A stretch of DNA of 64,000 bases, from assembly GCA_036971475.1 (NCBI GenBank), contig JBAIZL010000005.1:173376386-173440385 (forward strand). Reading direction: 5' to 3'. Of this stretch, positions 10,183 to 22,379 are shown one piece after another; within the stretch, counting starts at the first letter, position 1; the number at the start of each line of letters is the position of its first letter. A program made the position numbers and the translations under genes. Source of the DNA: Prosapia bicincta. Taxonomy: Eukaryota; Arthropoda; Insecta; Hemiptera; Cercopidae. Below the pieces are notes generated by a model, which saw only the letters and a program-made list of their open reading frames with translations, ran no database searches and was not told the origin of the DNA.

Positions 10183-10187
<5 letters not shown>
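10025..10187. repeat. Palindrome B between TA tracts
   Basis: Inverted arms 10081-10127 and 10140-10187, containing TTGCACTTAGTGGTGGAATA. The preceding 10025-10080 includes TTGCACTGACTTTATAAAG. Related sequence recurs at 11320-11575 and 30851-31080, so this is a repeat family. Confidence 0.85.
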
Positions 10188-10271
<84 letters not shown>

Positions 10272-10274
<3 letters not shown>

Positions 10275-11273
10275 TAAGTTATTTAAAATAAGTTTTATTT
10301 TTAGGATATATTTAATTTCCTTACCTTTCTATAGTCACACTTTAAGGTTTCTAAATAATTAACAATCTTATAAATTTTAACATCACTTGCATTTATCCCT
10401 GACATTTAGTTTATTACACATTATACCAAATTACCTTAATACTATGCAGTGACAAGATTGATTGTTTGACTAATATTACAATTACAAAAAAAAGGTGGAC
10501 TCTTGAGGCTTAGATTTTAGACAATAAAGTTTAATAATTACAGTGTTATTTTCTCTTCTCTCAAGTTGTTATTACGGGATCTTCTCTAAATTAGAAATTG
10601 GTGAAAAAACTAATTAATATTTTATACCAATGAATTTAAAATTCTTCTGAATTTACTAAGTTATAAATCTCTATTGGCTAAATCTAATGTAAGAAGAAAG
10701 CACTTATTGTTTGTTGAGTCCTGGAATCTTGACCGTTGATAGCTGCTTCGCTGCACTTTTTCACATTACTAACTTGCTTCCCTAATTCTTTAAGTCATAC
10801 TTTTAAATTTTACACATAAAAAACTTACAATTCCCTTAATTCTATTAAACATTTTACCCCTTTTTTAACATTGCTTTCACTTGCCCCCCCCCCCAATACG
10901 TCTGCCCTCTTCTGAAGTTCCTCCAAGACTCCCTTTTTGCCCGATCATTTTAGTTTTCAACCTCATAATCTCAGCCCCTTACGTATTTTAGTTAAATCTG
11001 GTGATTGATTCCCACACCTTCAAATTGCTTTTGTAATGGTACAGTGTTATATTTTTGTCACTTGGAAACTCCCATCTTAAAATACTTGGACCCTTCTTTT
11101 GTTAATAGGTTCCTACAGCCCCTTTATGACTACACTTGAAGTAGAACAATGGTTAAGTACTTTGTCAGTATTTTAGTAACTATTCTTTTTATTCTTTGCT
11201 TAATATTTTTATAGACTCTTATTCTTTTTGGATACTAACTAAATTTTTTCTATAGCCTCATATGTTTGTTATA

Positions 11274-11275
<2 letters not shown>
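10272..11275. other. Intronic sequence, nothing recognised
   Basis: AT-rich intron sequence with a short C run near 10886. No frame, exon or transposon end that I can support. Confidence 0.5.
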
Positions 11276-11316
<41 letters not shown>

Positions 11317-11575
11317 TAAAACATTGTCCATTATTATTCTGTTGCACTGACTTTATAGAGTTATTATGTGTTAATTGTAAACAATTATTTCCTTTGTTTT
11401 GTATATATATATATAAAACATTGTCCATTATTATTCTGTTGCACTGACTTTTTAGAGTTATTATATGTTAATTGTAAACAATTATTCCACCATTAAGTGC
11501 AATTAATATTTTACCTCATGATGGGGCACCTTTCCACTTGACCATTGTCGAATCACTGAATTGTTATTCTACTGT
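11276..11575. repeat. TA tract and copies of the palindrome-B family
   Basis: (TA)n at 11276-11306 followed by (AAAT)n. Two direct copies of a CATTGTCCATTATTATTCTG segment start at about 11322 and 11418, and the second leads into CCACCATTAAGTGCAATTAA and TTGACCATTGTCGAATCACT. The same string occurs at 30940-30960. It abuts the PLE remnant that follows and so probably is the terminal repeat of that element. Confidence 0.75.
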
Positions 11576-12360
11576 GGTTTTTCGGTCTGTGTTGGTACTT
11601 GTTGCTGTCATATGCATTTTGTAGTGTGTTTTATGTAAGATGTTTTTGAAAAGTGTGAGGCTATTGAGTTTGCTTTAATATATGTGGTATTTTTCTAGTG
11701 AGATTAGTTCTTCTGGGTTATTATTTATTTCAAGTATGGTTAGGTTATTTTTGTAACTTGTTATTTTATGCTTATGTGATATTAAGTGTTCTGCTATATT
11801 TGATGCGTTTTTATTATTAGTTTGTATGTTCTAAAATATTCTGAAAATCTTATTTTAAACGATTTAGTTGTTTTTCCTATGTAAAATATGTTGCAGTCAT
11901 TACAGGTGATTTTCTAAATTTCAGATAGGTTATGTTTTTCTGTATTTATTTTGTGGTTTGTGTTGTTGAGATATTTTATTATTTTTTGTTTGGTTTGTAT
12001 GTTGGTGTGTAATGTTTATTACTATATACTTTTGTTGTTTTTGTTTTTTGATGTTAGTGTTTCTTATAAGTTGTTTGTTGTATCAATTTTCTATTGCTAT
12101 TCTTTTAATGTTGTTTAATTCTTCATTTAATTTTTGTTTGCTATCCTGTGTGTATTTTTTTGCTATATTTATCAAGTTACTGTAAGTGTTAATTTTGAGT
12201 GTCCAGGGATCGTTAGATTTTTTATGTATTGTGGTGTTGTTGGAAGTGTGTTTTCTATGTACTGTTGTTTCTATTTTATTATGATTGATATTTAATGTGA
12301 TGACAAGAAAATTGATAGTTCTGACCGTTTCTATTTCATATTTTTAGTGTTAATAATTTC
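11540..12360 (-). pseudogene. Penelope-like element remnant, GIY-YIG region
   Basis: Read on the minus strand this T-rich stretch gives a decayed C-terminal part of a Penelope-like reverse transcriptase/endonuclease: CNDCNIFYIGKTTKSF (GIY-YIG core in its YIG form, near 11880-11925), then RFSEYFRTYK, SNIAEHLISHKH and a segment ending SLEKYHIY. Stops and frame changes interrupt it. No reverse transcriptase core remains recognisable upstream (towards 12360). Confidence 0.7.
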
Positions 12361-13880
12361 ATTTAAATAAGTAATCAGTGAGTTTTTTTTGTTAATCTCA
12401 GAAATTCTAAAAATCATTCACTGAATTGAATCTGTTAAAAATACGGATTTGCTGTTAAAAATCTAAAATTAATAATTAGGTCAAATGTTAATAAACAGGA
12501 ATTAAGAACAATTGATACTAAATTACCTTATTATTTTTTTGAAATATGAGTTATTACTGTTAGGTGGTAACTCGTGTCTACAAATTTTATTGTTTTATTT
12601 TAGTGAGTATATGTAAAGAAAATTTAACCTTCTGAGCCCAATTTTTTTATGGTCGCCTACACTGCTGACCTATATTTTTTTAGTGAAACTCTTATTTCTA
12701 GCATTTGAATTTGAGTGGAATTCGAGTAGGTAGCTCAGAATTCAGTAAAATGATATGAAGGAAAAAATAAATTCTGAGTTTTGATATCATTTTAGATTAA
12801 CCTAACTAAACAGTGAATTTTATTTAAAAACATTAGTGGCTGCCAACCTAGCTTCAACACATTTACTCTCAGTGATATTGCTTAAACTTATTACAACTTT
12901 ATCCACTAATCAACCTAAATAACCTTAATAATGACTTAAACTTGTACTTAATTTAAACCATTTAATGATTTAAATACTCGCTAATGTTGTTATTAACAAA
13001 AAACAAATGTTCTGCCATTTCATGTTTACAAAACAAAACATCTGTTGACTGCCAGGAATAGCTTTTTTGTTACAGCTATTATATTTATATTGTTTATTCA
13101 AGAACAAAATATAACATACATAGAAACACTCTGTAAACAAGTTGGACAAATTGAATAATAATAATTTCGTTTCATTACTTTATCAAAAACATATCTAATT
13201 CATAGAGCGATACTGTGCTTGTGTTTATATAAGTATAGGTCAAGAGTATGGCTGACGCTGCTCTTGTAATGTAAATATTAGGCTCAAAGTATTCAAGACC
13301 AAATTCTCTTATTTTTCTAGAATTTGGTTAGAATATGTAGATTACATGTTTGCTATTTCTGATAATAATATTTGTAGTATTAGTGGTTTTGTTTAGCAAA
13401 TTAATGGTAAGCACAGTTTCGTTAAATTCAATTATCAAATAGAATTTAACCAATATTTACCATTTTAAATATGTTTTAGTTGTTTAAAAATAACCAATCA
13501 ATTGAATTAAATATTAATAGGTACCCAACTAGCAATAATAGATTTCAAAATAGTAATAGGTATAGGATTGTGGTGCAAGATTGTAAAGTCTAGTGGTCAA
13601 GGTTAGCCAGTATTTCACGACTTAATGGCAAATAGTAATATTGCCAAGCGTTCTTGTAATAAATTAATTAATACTTTACAAATAGCTAGTAATTATTTTT
13701 ATACCAAAGTTGTTGATACTGTTTGAAAATAAATTAAAACATATTAAGATTAAGTTTACAAGACTTGAAAAAGAAGTTAAAAAATATAGTTGTATTATTT
13801 TATTTATGATTCTTTTTTATTTAAAGGGTCGGATTCAATTTTTGACAATGTTAATTTAAGAAGTAGAATACAGAAGTCAG
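12361..13880. other. Intronic sequence, nothing recognised
   Basis: AT-rich, no exon candidate or repeat structure seen. Confidence 0.5.
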
Positions 13881-13886
13881 TAACAA

Positions 13887-13975
13887 GGGCCGCTCCAGAG
13901 GTGGGGCAGTAGGGACAATTGCCCCTCCTGAGAATTTGGGTACTATTTTTTTTAGAAATATATTTTTCATATTCA
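13887..13975. mobile_element. Possible DNA-transposon end
   Basis: The GC-rich string AGGGCCGCTCCAGAGGTGGG, then GCAGTAGGGACAATTGCCCC, resembles the terminal sequence of hAT-type elements in animal genomes. I could not find the matching other end, so this is a weak call. Confidence 0.3.
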
Positions 13976-14143
13976 GGACACATTTAAAAATATCCCACTT
14001 TACTTAAAAAAATGTATTTTTCATTTGACTTTTATTTTAAAGCAATGTATATTGTTTTTACAATTATGTAATCTATAATTAAAAATACTTAACTAAGTGA
14101 ATACATAGGGGTTACTTGCTGACGCGTTTTGAAACAATCGTTT

Positions 14144-14300
14144 TTTTACGAAGCAAAGCCTCTCAAGCTTGAAAATCGATTCCGCCATTGTCGACCTTGT
14201 AATAACTTCAATGTGTACTTTATTACTGCGATAATCACGAATGACAAACTTTGAGATTCGATTCTACCATTGTTGGCCTGAGAGGCTTTGCTTCGCAAAA
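14144..14300. repeat. Short inverted-repeat (MITE-like) element
   Basis: Arms ACGAAGCAAAGCCTCTCAAG (about 14148-14167) and its complement (about 14277-14297) enclose two direct, diverged copies of an ATTCGATT-CC-CCATTGT motif. Confidence 0.6.
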
Positions 14301-14309
14301 GGAATGATT

Positions 14310-17300
14310 GGAATAAATTAATTACCTATTAAAGTCTTTTCGATGTTCGAAATCTAATATTCCTAATTGACATAAACTTATGTATTGGTATTTTTAAACT
14401 AATTTTTTCTTCTCTGTAATGAACATAGGACATAAAAAGGCATGGGGAAAGACATGGGAAAAAAAATAACAGAAATTTTTATAAATATTATTAAAATTTT
14501 TAGTAACATTTTGATAATTTATTCAAATTAATAAATTGAAAGCTGCTAAATTTTTAAGGAAAAAACCTTCAACTTTTTAACATAATTGTTAACACAACTA
14601 TTAAATAATATAAAATAATCATACTAACATGGTCAAGTGAAATATAATTACCTAACCTTAATAACTAATAGCAACTGACAATCACAGTTAAAAATAACAA
14701 TCAGTGTTTAAAATCACAGTTATTTCAAAATAGCAACCACAGTTTGACCTTTTAGTGTGAAATAACTGTTAGTCACATCACTAGTAATTCATATTTTTTT
14801 AATTTAATTTTTTTGTTATTGTAAAAATTTCATGTTTGGAAAAAGATTTAATTTTTTTTTTAGAAGATGTTTGTCAAAATATTATATTTTGTTAAAATTA
14901 ATTATATGTTAGAACTATTCACTGAATTTTTTTTATTTTACTGCCTGAAGTGAGAGCAATAAAAACTTTTAGCAATATAGACATATTTATGTTTAGATAA
15001 CAAATTATTAAAAAAGTACTTTATAAATGTAATTACAAATATTACAGACTAGGAAAACTACCAAAGAAATATCAGTGGATGAAGTTGGAATTAAATAAAA
15101 CAGTTTTAATTTGTCTAACACAAAGTAATTATTGTAATCATTCTTGAACCAAATTAGGAAAAAAAGCTGAGTTTATAATCATTTTAGTCTGCAGTTATTT
15201 GCAGTTTTGCTGAGTTCTTTTAATTGCAGATTATATTCTATTGTATTATATTATATTCTATTATTTCTATTATATTCTAAGTAACATATAAATGGGTTTT
15301 AACTAAAATTGTTTATTGTTAAATAAAATTAACACATGGGCAGTGTTAATTTTTTATTGAATTGTAGAAAAAGGGAACTAATCTTAAACAGCAATTTTTT
15401 AAATAAATGTTTGAATACTTATATTAACAAGTGTATTGTATTGGTGTTACCAATAGCTACTGCAAACATTCTGAAACCATTATCATAATATACTGTAGGT
15501 ACAACAAATAAATCAATACTTGAAATGCCTTCATTTCCTGTTTGTCTATTATTAATGGTTTATGTATTATTGATTTGTTCATATTAGTTCTTAAATATAT
15601 TAAGATTTTGAGAAATAAAAATGTAAAAAAACTCTTAAAATCACAATTTTTTGTGCTCTCATATAAAAAAGCTGATTTCAACCAAATTATCATTGATTAA
15701 TACATATATACTAGCTGTCAATTCTTTAAAAATTCAAAGTTATGCTTCAACTTTTCCTTCTAAAAATCCATTCCTGAATGGATATAGTTTTGGTATCAAA
15801 AATTTTTTTAAAATAGAACAATTCAACTAAGTAAACAATATTTTTATGGATTTGGATTTTTGTTTAAAGACACATTAATATAGTAGAAAACGTCTGAGAG
15901 AAGAGCAGTGATGTTAGAAAATTAGATGAATTGTATAATAACAATAAATATATCATACTCAAAGTAAACCCAAATACTAAATGAAAATATAAGAAACAAT
16001 TTTATTTAAGTGAAGCCGTATACAAAATTAAGCATTTTTAAAATTAGAAACCTCTTTCTTTCTCAACAACAATTTCAAGAATCTACATTTGTTAACTCTA
16101 TATCCAGCGTAATGTACTTCATAATCGTTTTAATGTTATTCATAGAGAGTAACAGTGAACTGGATTTTTTGGATTCTCCTTAAGAAACACAAACTAGTTG
16201 GATCACAAAGAGTACAGTATGTAGGTATTTATATTCAGTGTATAAGTATACAGATATTTTCTTTTCTCAATTACATACAGCCTTGAAACATTATTAAAAA
16301 AGGTATAAAAATAAATTTTAGTTAATGGGTATTTTAAAATACTTTAATTTAGAAACCATACAAATATGAAAAAAATAACTGATAAATACCCCTGACACTT
16401 AAAACACCCTCTAACTACAATCATTTGTTAAAAGCTTTTGTATATTTCAGTTGAAGTTAACCATCCTATGAACCAACAAAAAATTAATAACAAACTTACT
16501 GAATCATCAATTGAATTCAAACTCTTAGGTTTACTATTGAAAAACTAAAGTCTCTCCCTGATTTTTTGTCTTGATTCATGGTCATTCCACTCCTTGTCAC
16601 TCTTTCATTAAGCACAATTGACAGCAATTGCTGGGGAAGAGTATTCTTTACAAATAAAAAATTTGGAAAAGAAAAATCTTCTGTAGATATGCAATTTTTT
16701 TCTAATTGCAGACATAACACCTTCTGGAAGCTGTCTTGTGGTGGTGGAGGATGCTGCGGGCCTTGAACATGAAGTATATCTAATATACGTTATTTGGTTC
16801 ATGATAATGTACTTTTCTTCTTTGTTATTGATAGCAAATCCTCTTTGTACAAATCACTAATTAATATTTGCAATAAATTTTAACTCTTCATATTATTATT
16901 ACCATTATTTACGTTCAGAACTATATAGGCGTTTTGGAAATATTAATCTGCTGATGTTTAGCAATGAGTGAAAAACAGATTTTCAGATTTTCCTAATAAT
17001 TATCTTCTTAGCATTCAGAATCATGAAGAGAGGCTCCACAGCCACTTTGATGTCAAAAACCTCTTGCTTCTTATCAATTTAAATCAAGTTAGACACTTTA
17101 ATGAGACCAAGGGTCATGAGTTAGCACTGTGAAGTGATGTTACAGTTTGCTAGTATCATTTTAATCTTATCATTCAGGTGCTAAGCTGCTGGGAACTAAA
17201 AAAATTACCATTGAGTAAGAATATTATTTAAGAGCAATATAGTCAAATTAAGCCAGAAAAATGGTACTGATTGTTCAAATGGAACAGATTTTTAATTTTA

Positions 17301-17465
17301 AGAAAACTACATATTTATTTGTTTGTATTTTAGATAATTTTGTCCTAAATGAAATAAGCAAAATATATAATTATTCTCCATATTTCTGCATGAATGGTTT
17401 TATGATCTAACAAGTTTTTGTTTCTCATAATATTTTCTTGAAATTAATTACATAAAATATTTTTT
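14310..17465. other. Intronic sequence, nothing recognised
   Basis: AT-rich sequence. Overlapping frames at 16517-16802 were examined and not accepted as a gene. Confidence 0.5.
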
Positions 17466-17473
17466 TATTGCAG

Positions 17474-17551
17474 GCTACATTTGATCCAGAAATTTTCTTC
17501 AACATTATTTTACCACCCATAATATTCCACGCTGGATACTCACTTAAACGA
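17474..17551 (+). CDS. Nhe3: Na+/H+ exchanger exon: DPE-FFN / PPIIF segment
   Basis: 78 bp, phase 0 at both ends (TTGCAG acceptor, GTAAGT donor). It codes for [20 protein letters not shown] followed by GYSLKR. This is the membrane segment that is the hallmark of the NHE6/7/9 group, where the PPIIF-AGYSL motif corresponds to the amiloride-binding helix region of the family. The preceding exon also ends in phase 0, so the join is clean. Confidence 0.95.
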
Positions 17552-17809
17552 GTAAGTAAATCTGTCTTATTTGAGATGCCTGATTTTAAAAAAGTGTGTA
17601 AAATGTTTTTAATAGATACACAAACAGGATACACAAATTGTTTTTACATTTTAGAAACAAAATATTTAAAAATATAATTTAAAATTTTTTAAAGACATTT
17701 GGAAACCTATATTTTCTTTAACAGTATAATAGAGTAAACCTAGTAGGTTTTTAAAGTATTAAAAATGTTACAATTTTTGGTTAATATAATACAAAATTTA
17801 TAAAAGTAA

Positions 17810-18240
17810 CTTAGCCGAAATTGTATGTTTATACCGAATCAAGGGAAATTTCCCCTATGTTTTCGTTACCGCTTACAACCTGCAAATATGAAGATCATAA
17901 TAGTGTACCAAATACCCCGGATCTAGACTGCTAACTTGGCGCAATGCAGTCGTATTCAGTGAAACAGAGTTTTTATTGTAAAGTATCAATGAATGAGTCA
18001 TTTAATAAAACATGTGAAACGTGTGAATATACCTAGAGAGTACTATTCCTACCAAGATGATGGTTCAACTGTTGTTACAATAGTGGCGTAGTACAAGAAC
18101 ATTGTAAATAAATCGACCTAATTTAGTTTGAACTTCTGTAGTTCTTGCTAACATCTCAGCTCGTCTAGAACAAAGTCCGTAAATCGACTCGGCATTTATC
18201 ACAGCAAGTTGGTGTGACGCAGATCTTGCCAAAGAGTCAA
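17810..18240. other. Intron segment of higher GC
   Basis: About 430 bp visibly richer in G/C than its surroundings. It may be an old insertion, but no ends, frame or family were recognised. Confidence 0.3.
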
Positions 18241-19091
18241 CAAATTAATTTTTAAAAAGTAATTTGTTTAAATAATATACTAGTATTAATTTAAATGAAA
18301 CACGTGGTTTTTTATAGTGAGCCAAGATTTAGAACCTATATTATTAATCAGGTTTATTTTACCATCAAATTCTGAAAACTGATACATTCATTTTAATGTT
18401 ACAAGAATATGTTTTATATTATTACATGAAAGTTAATATATAAAAAAATGTATTAATTTATTTCTTCATCCATTATGTGTACTGCTAATAAGTATCATAG
18501 GTATTATCTATATTTTCTTGCCTTTATGGTATTTAGACTTGCTGCTTTAAGTGTTAAATTTTAAAATGTTTTACATTTATATACCTTTAAAATGAAGATA
18601 TTTACAAATAGTTAGCATTTAAAATATTTTAAACAAGTTTTTTGTTTGTATAATTTTTCAACATTAACATTAATTCTTATAAAGGCAAAACAACACTAAG
18701 ATTAAATTCTTACTAAAATTAAACATACTCAACTATATTAATTTTGATAGTTTTTGCATTTGTATGTTTCTAAGATTTTGTATAAAAATATTCATAAACA
18801 ACATTAATTAAAATAAATAAAAAATGTGTTCTAGGATAAACTATACCTCAAACAATAGTGAAAAAATACCTCAAACAACAAACAATTGAATAGTAATACA
18901 TAGAATTAAATCTCACCTAATTCACAAATGTTTTAATTTCAGATAATATTTCTTAGGTACATTTTTTCGTAAATTTTTAAACTTTTTTTGATTTAATATT
19001 TTATTTTGGATTTTTAAAATAAACAGTTGAATAAGTATAAAAATTAACTTTTATCTATTTAAATAATTTAGTATCTTCTGTTTTGTTTAAG
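18241..19091. other. Intronic sequence, nothing recognised
   Basis: Very AT-rich intron sequence leading to the acceptor TTTAAG at 19086-19091. Confidence 0.5.
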
Positions 19092-19168
19092 AAATATTTC
19101 TTCCGAAACTTGGGAGCAATACTGACTTTTGCATTGATTGGAACTACAATATCTTCATTTGTGGTTGG
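19092..19168 (+). CDS. Nhe3: Na+/H+ exchanger exon: FFRNLGAILT segment
   Basis: 77 bp, starting in phase 0 and ending after two bases of a Gly codon, with GTAAGT as donor. It codes for KYFFRNLGAILTFALIGTTI then SSFVVG, a membrane helix that directly follows the PPIIF segment in NHE6-type proteins. The acceptor has a short pyrimidine tract. Confidence 0.93.
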
Positions 19169-19220
19169 GTAAGTACAATTTGCAGTTTTTGTGTTGTATA
19201 TCTTAAGGGTTTTCTTATAA

Positions 19221-19448
19221 TTACACTTTTGGTGTCACCTTCCAATAAAACCACTACCTACTGATATTTTTCAGCAGACATTTTTCACACCAGGTCAGTA
19301 CATTGTTTAATGCTTTGAGTCACGGGGACAAGACTGTTGCTCAGGTGTGTCACATCATTGAACAATGCACTGACCTAGTGTGAAACGTGTCTGCCAAAAA
19401 ATATCAGTAAGTAGTGGTTTTTTTATCAAGTGATGCCAAAAGTGTAAT
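19221..19448. repeat. Inverted repeat (foldback) in intron
   Basis: Arms of about 85-90 bp (19221-19309 and 19358-19448). They begin ATTACACTTTTGGTGTCACC and include CACTACCTACTGATATTTTT with its complement on the other side. They resemble the other palindromes in this window in architecture but not in sequence. Confidence 0.8.
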
Positions 19449-20214
19449 TAAGTCCAATTTGTTAAGCATTGCATTTTTATTTTTAGATAAGAGTCATTCC
19501 ATGCAAAATCAACCAATTTTACCCTATGTTCGGACCGTCACCTCTTAGATTTCTTTGATTTTTTGTATTTAAGTTGTACAATCTTAGACTAGCAAAATTG
19601 TAAACTCCTAGATTTTTCTGATTTTTAGCTTTTGAGTTACGAGCTTTTATAAACCCTAAAATTAACATTTTTCGAATGTGTTTAAAAATCTTTGAAATTG
19701 CGAAACTAAAAAACTATAGTTCATAGAGAGCTGAAATTTGTCCCAATCTTTTACATTTGAAATGCTCTTTAGTTTGATATGCGACATGAGTGTATTTGTT
19801 AAATTTTGAATGTTTTAAAAAACCTGCCAAAAACTGTTTTTGGAAAAACCCAAAATACCTACCCTTCGATTTTTTCTGAAAAAATAAATGTTATTTGCAA
19901 AATTTCAGAATGGGATACCTATGGGTCCTTATTTAAAAAAATATTTTTCTATCAGAGTATACACTGCCTAAGTGTAACCTACCAATATTTTATATAATTG
20001 GTATGAAGTAACTACTGAGTTACTCTCTTAATCACGCTATTTAGTTGCTCTTGTAACAAGTTCATTCTAAGTGCATGGTTTGTGCCTGTAAATGGACATA
20101 AAAATCATTTTTAAATATCTTGATATTGAATTTATTATTATAACTAACCTTCAATCATTCCGTTTTGTTTATTGGAATATAAAATGTTACACATATGGTA
20201 AACTATATTGTCTA
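19449..20214. other. Intronic sequence, nothing recognised
   Basis: A 63-codon frame at 19806-19997 has no recognisable features and no splice context. Confidence 0.45.
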
Positions 20215-20293
<79 letters not shown>

Positions 20294-20295
20294 GA
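20215..20295. repeat. (TA)n microsatellite
   Basis: TA tract with one CA interruption, directly abutting the foldback that follows. A second TA tract (21248-21288) lies just past its other end. Confidence 0.95.
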
Positions 20296-21220
20296 TTTTT
20301 TGGACTAGGAGACTGACATACTTACCTTGGTAAGAGTCCACTCTGTAGTCTTGAAATAGAAACACATAAAAGCACTTAAACAATGATATATTTCAACCAC
20401 ACAGTGGTCTTTGTCAATCGAAGAGAAAACACAAAAAGAAATATGAGAGAATGAAATAAAATAATTGTAATCACAGATTGTGTAGAGTAGAAATCAGATG
20501 TCACAGATGCACAGATTAAAGATATATATATTGTTTCCATGAACATATGAGTGATTATAAGTCTGTCAAGGGAAAAGAGATAAGGCTATTTGGGGGAAAA
20601 AAAATGAATGGATTTATCTGATGTTGAGGTTAGGGGATTCTCTGGACTTGGTATACCACTGGTATGATAGTTCCCACCTTCTCAGTTCTGAGGGATTGCA
20701 ATCAGGGGGGAGTGATTTAATTATTTTTGTGGTATAGCAGTCATCAAAAGTTGTGATGTTGTGACTCGCAGCATGTTGAGCTGTTGGTCTATCCATATTC
20801 ATAATTTTAACATCATGTCTGTGGCCATTCATTCTGATATTCAGACCATCCGTGGTCAGGCCTATGTACTGTGCTGAGCATTTTTTTTATTATTTTTTTT
20901 TTTTGTTTCCAAATAGCCTTATCTCTTTTCCCCTGACAGACTTATATAAACTATAATCACTCATATGTTCATGGAAACAATATATATATCTTTAATCTGT
21001 GCATCTGTGACATCTGATTTCATACTCTACACAATCTGTGATTACAATTATTTTATTTCATTCTCTCATATTTCTTTTTGTGTTTTCTCTTCGATTGACA
21101 AAGACCACTGTGTGGTTGAAATATATCATTGTTTAAGTGCTTTTATGTGTTTCTATTTCAAGACTACAGAGTGGACTCTTACCAAGGTAAGTCTGTCAGT
21201 CTCCTAGTCCAAAAAATCTA
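20293..21220 (-). mobile_element. Penelope-like element fragment in a large foldback
   Basis: Inverted arms of about 305 bp (20293-20597 and 20908-21220, starting GATTTTTTGGACTAGGAGAC) enclose a loop of about 310 bp. The loop codes on the minus strand for the C-terminus of a Penelope-like protein. It contains AQYIGLTTDGLNIRMNGHRH (GIY-YIG core and the following Arg/His motif, near 20890-20815), then AQHAASHNITTFDDCY and LRRWELSYQW, ending at a stop near 20614. The frame is open over 70 residues. Reverse transcriptase is absent. The same family is present in older form at 45335-46180. Confidence 0.85.
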
Positions 21221-21245
21221 AATAATCTTTACCAACCAAAACTAA

Positions 21246-21288
<43 letters not shown>

Positions 21289-21291
<3 letters not shown>

Positions 21292-21818
21292 ATACCATAT
21301 ACTTACTATATATATGTAAGTAACCAGTTACATTATTTTAAGAGAATAATAAAATGTAAATGTTCTTTATAATCTGTTAAGGTATTACAGATATTTTATC
21401 ATTAAGGTATTTTTAATCATTAAAAATTCATTTTAATAGATTTTTTTAATTTTTAGTTTTCTTTACTCTGACTTTTATTTATCCATTTCCTTCTTAAACT
21501 TGTGTTAATTATTAAATTTTTGTCGTAACTCTGTCCTATTGTTTCTAAATTCTCTTCTTTGGATTCCAAAATTTTTATTACTTTTCCTCTTAGTTATTTG
21601 TGTTATTTATTAGTATCAATTTTTTTTTAGTTCTTAATATTAACATTTGTTGTGAGCCTGACATAAAATTGACAACAAAATAACACCTTACATTTATAAT
21701 ACTGAACTGAATTTAATGATAGTTTTAACTTTCCAACATTAACAGTTCATTGAAATAAAATTTAAAAAAAATTGTTAACAAACAAATTATGGTTTTTAAA
21801 ATGTATGAGTTTTTTTAG
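21289..21818. other. Intronic sequence, nothing recognised
   Basis: AT-rich sequence leading to the TTTTTTAG acceptor of the next exon. Confidence 0.5.
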
Positions 21819-22028
21819 GTCTTTGATGTATGGGTTTTTGCGATTGATTCCTCACTTAAGGAACAAATTTACATTCTTAGACAGCTTGTACTTTGGAGCA
21901 TTAATTTCACCCACAGATCCTTTGACCATCTTAGCAATCTTCAATGACTTAAGGGTTGATGTAACACTCTATTCCCTTGTTTTTGGAGAAAGTGTTTTGA
22001 ATGATGCAGTTGCTTTTGTTCTTAGCGG
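21819..22028 (+). CDS. Nhe3: Na+/H+ exchanger exon: core ion-exchange helices
   Basis: 210 bp, completing the Gly codon from the previous exon and ending after two bases of another (donor GTGAGT). It includes [20 protein letters not shown] and then the [15 protein letters not shown] motif, the best conserved signature of Na+/H+ exchangers. The TDP and ND motifs are the residues associated with cation coordination and transport in CPA-type antiporters, and both are intact. Confidence 0.96.
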
Positions 22029-22379
22029 GTGAGTTTTTCTTTTAATACATTATTAGTATTTAAAAATCTAATAGTAATATAAGGAACTTTAAAATTATTG
22101 ACAAAGATAGATCCTATATAACAATACAAAAATAAAAACTTGATAACAATTTTACATGACATTTTAGAATATCTCTTGAAACTTCTTTATTGCATTCTTT
22201 ATTTTGTCTTCCAATATTCAAACTTCTTTAATTACATTACATTTTGGGTTTGGGAAAAGGTTACATTCTGCAAAGCATGGCATAGACAGCTCAGTATCAT
22301 CAACAAATCACAAATAAGCTGGAGTATTTGTTGAATATTTTAGTACAGTAGGTAGTACAGTTTAGTAGTATATTATTAA

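Larger units (their letters stand above)
9484..10271. repeat. Four long (TA)n tracts separated by palindromes
   Basis: TA dinucleotide tracts at about 9484-9545, 9763-9833, 9942-10024 and 10186-10271. Each gap contains one or both arms of a palindrome, described separately. Confidence 0.95.
232..17473 (+). other. Intron of the Na+/H+ exchanger, 17.2 kb
   Basis: GT-AG intron (GTAAAT donor, TTGCAG acceptor) between the luminal-loop exon and the DPE-FFN exon. It carries a full LTR retrotransposon in the same orientation as the gene, a run of TA microsatellites with palindromes, and a minus-strand Penelope-like remnant. Confidence 0.8.

Noticed and set aside
9447..10362. Several frames dominated by Ile-Tyr repeats
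   Set aside because: Translations of (TA)n tracts.
16517..16802. Overlapping frames of 62-67 codons on both strands
   Set aside because: No recognisable domain, no plausible splice sites in phase with the exchanger, mutually overlapping.
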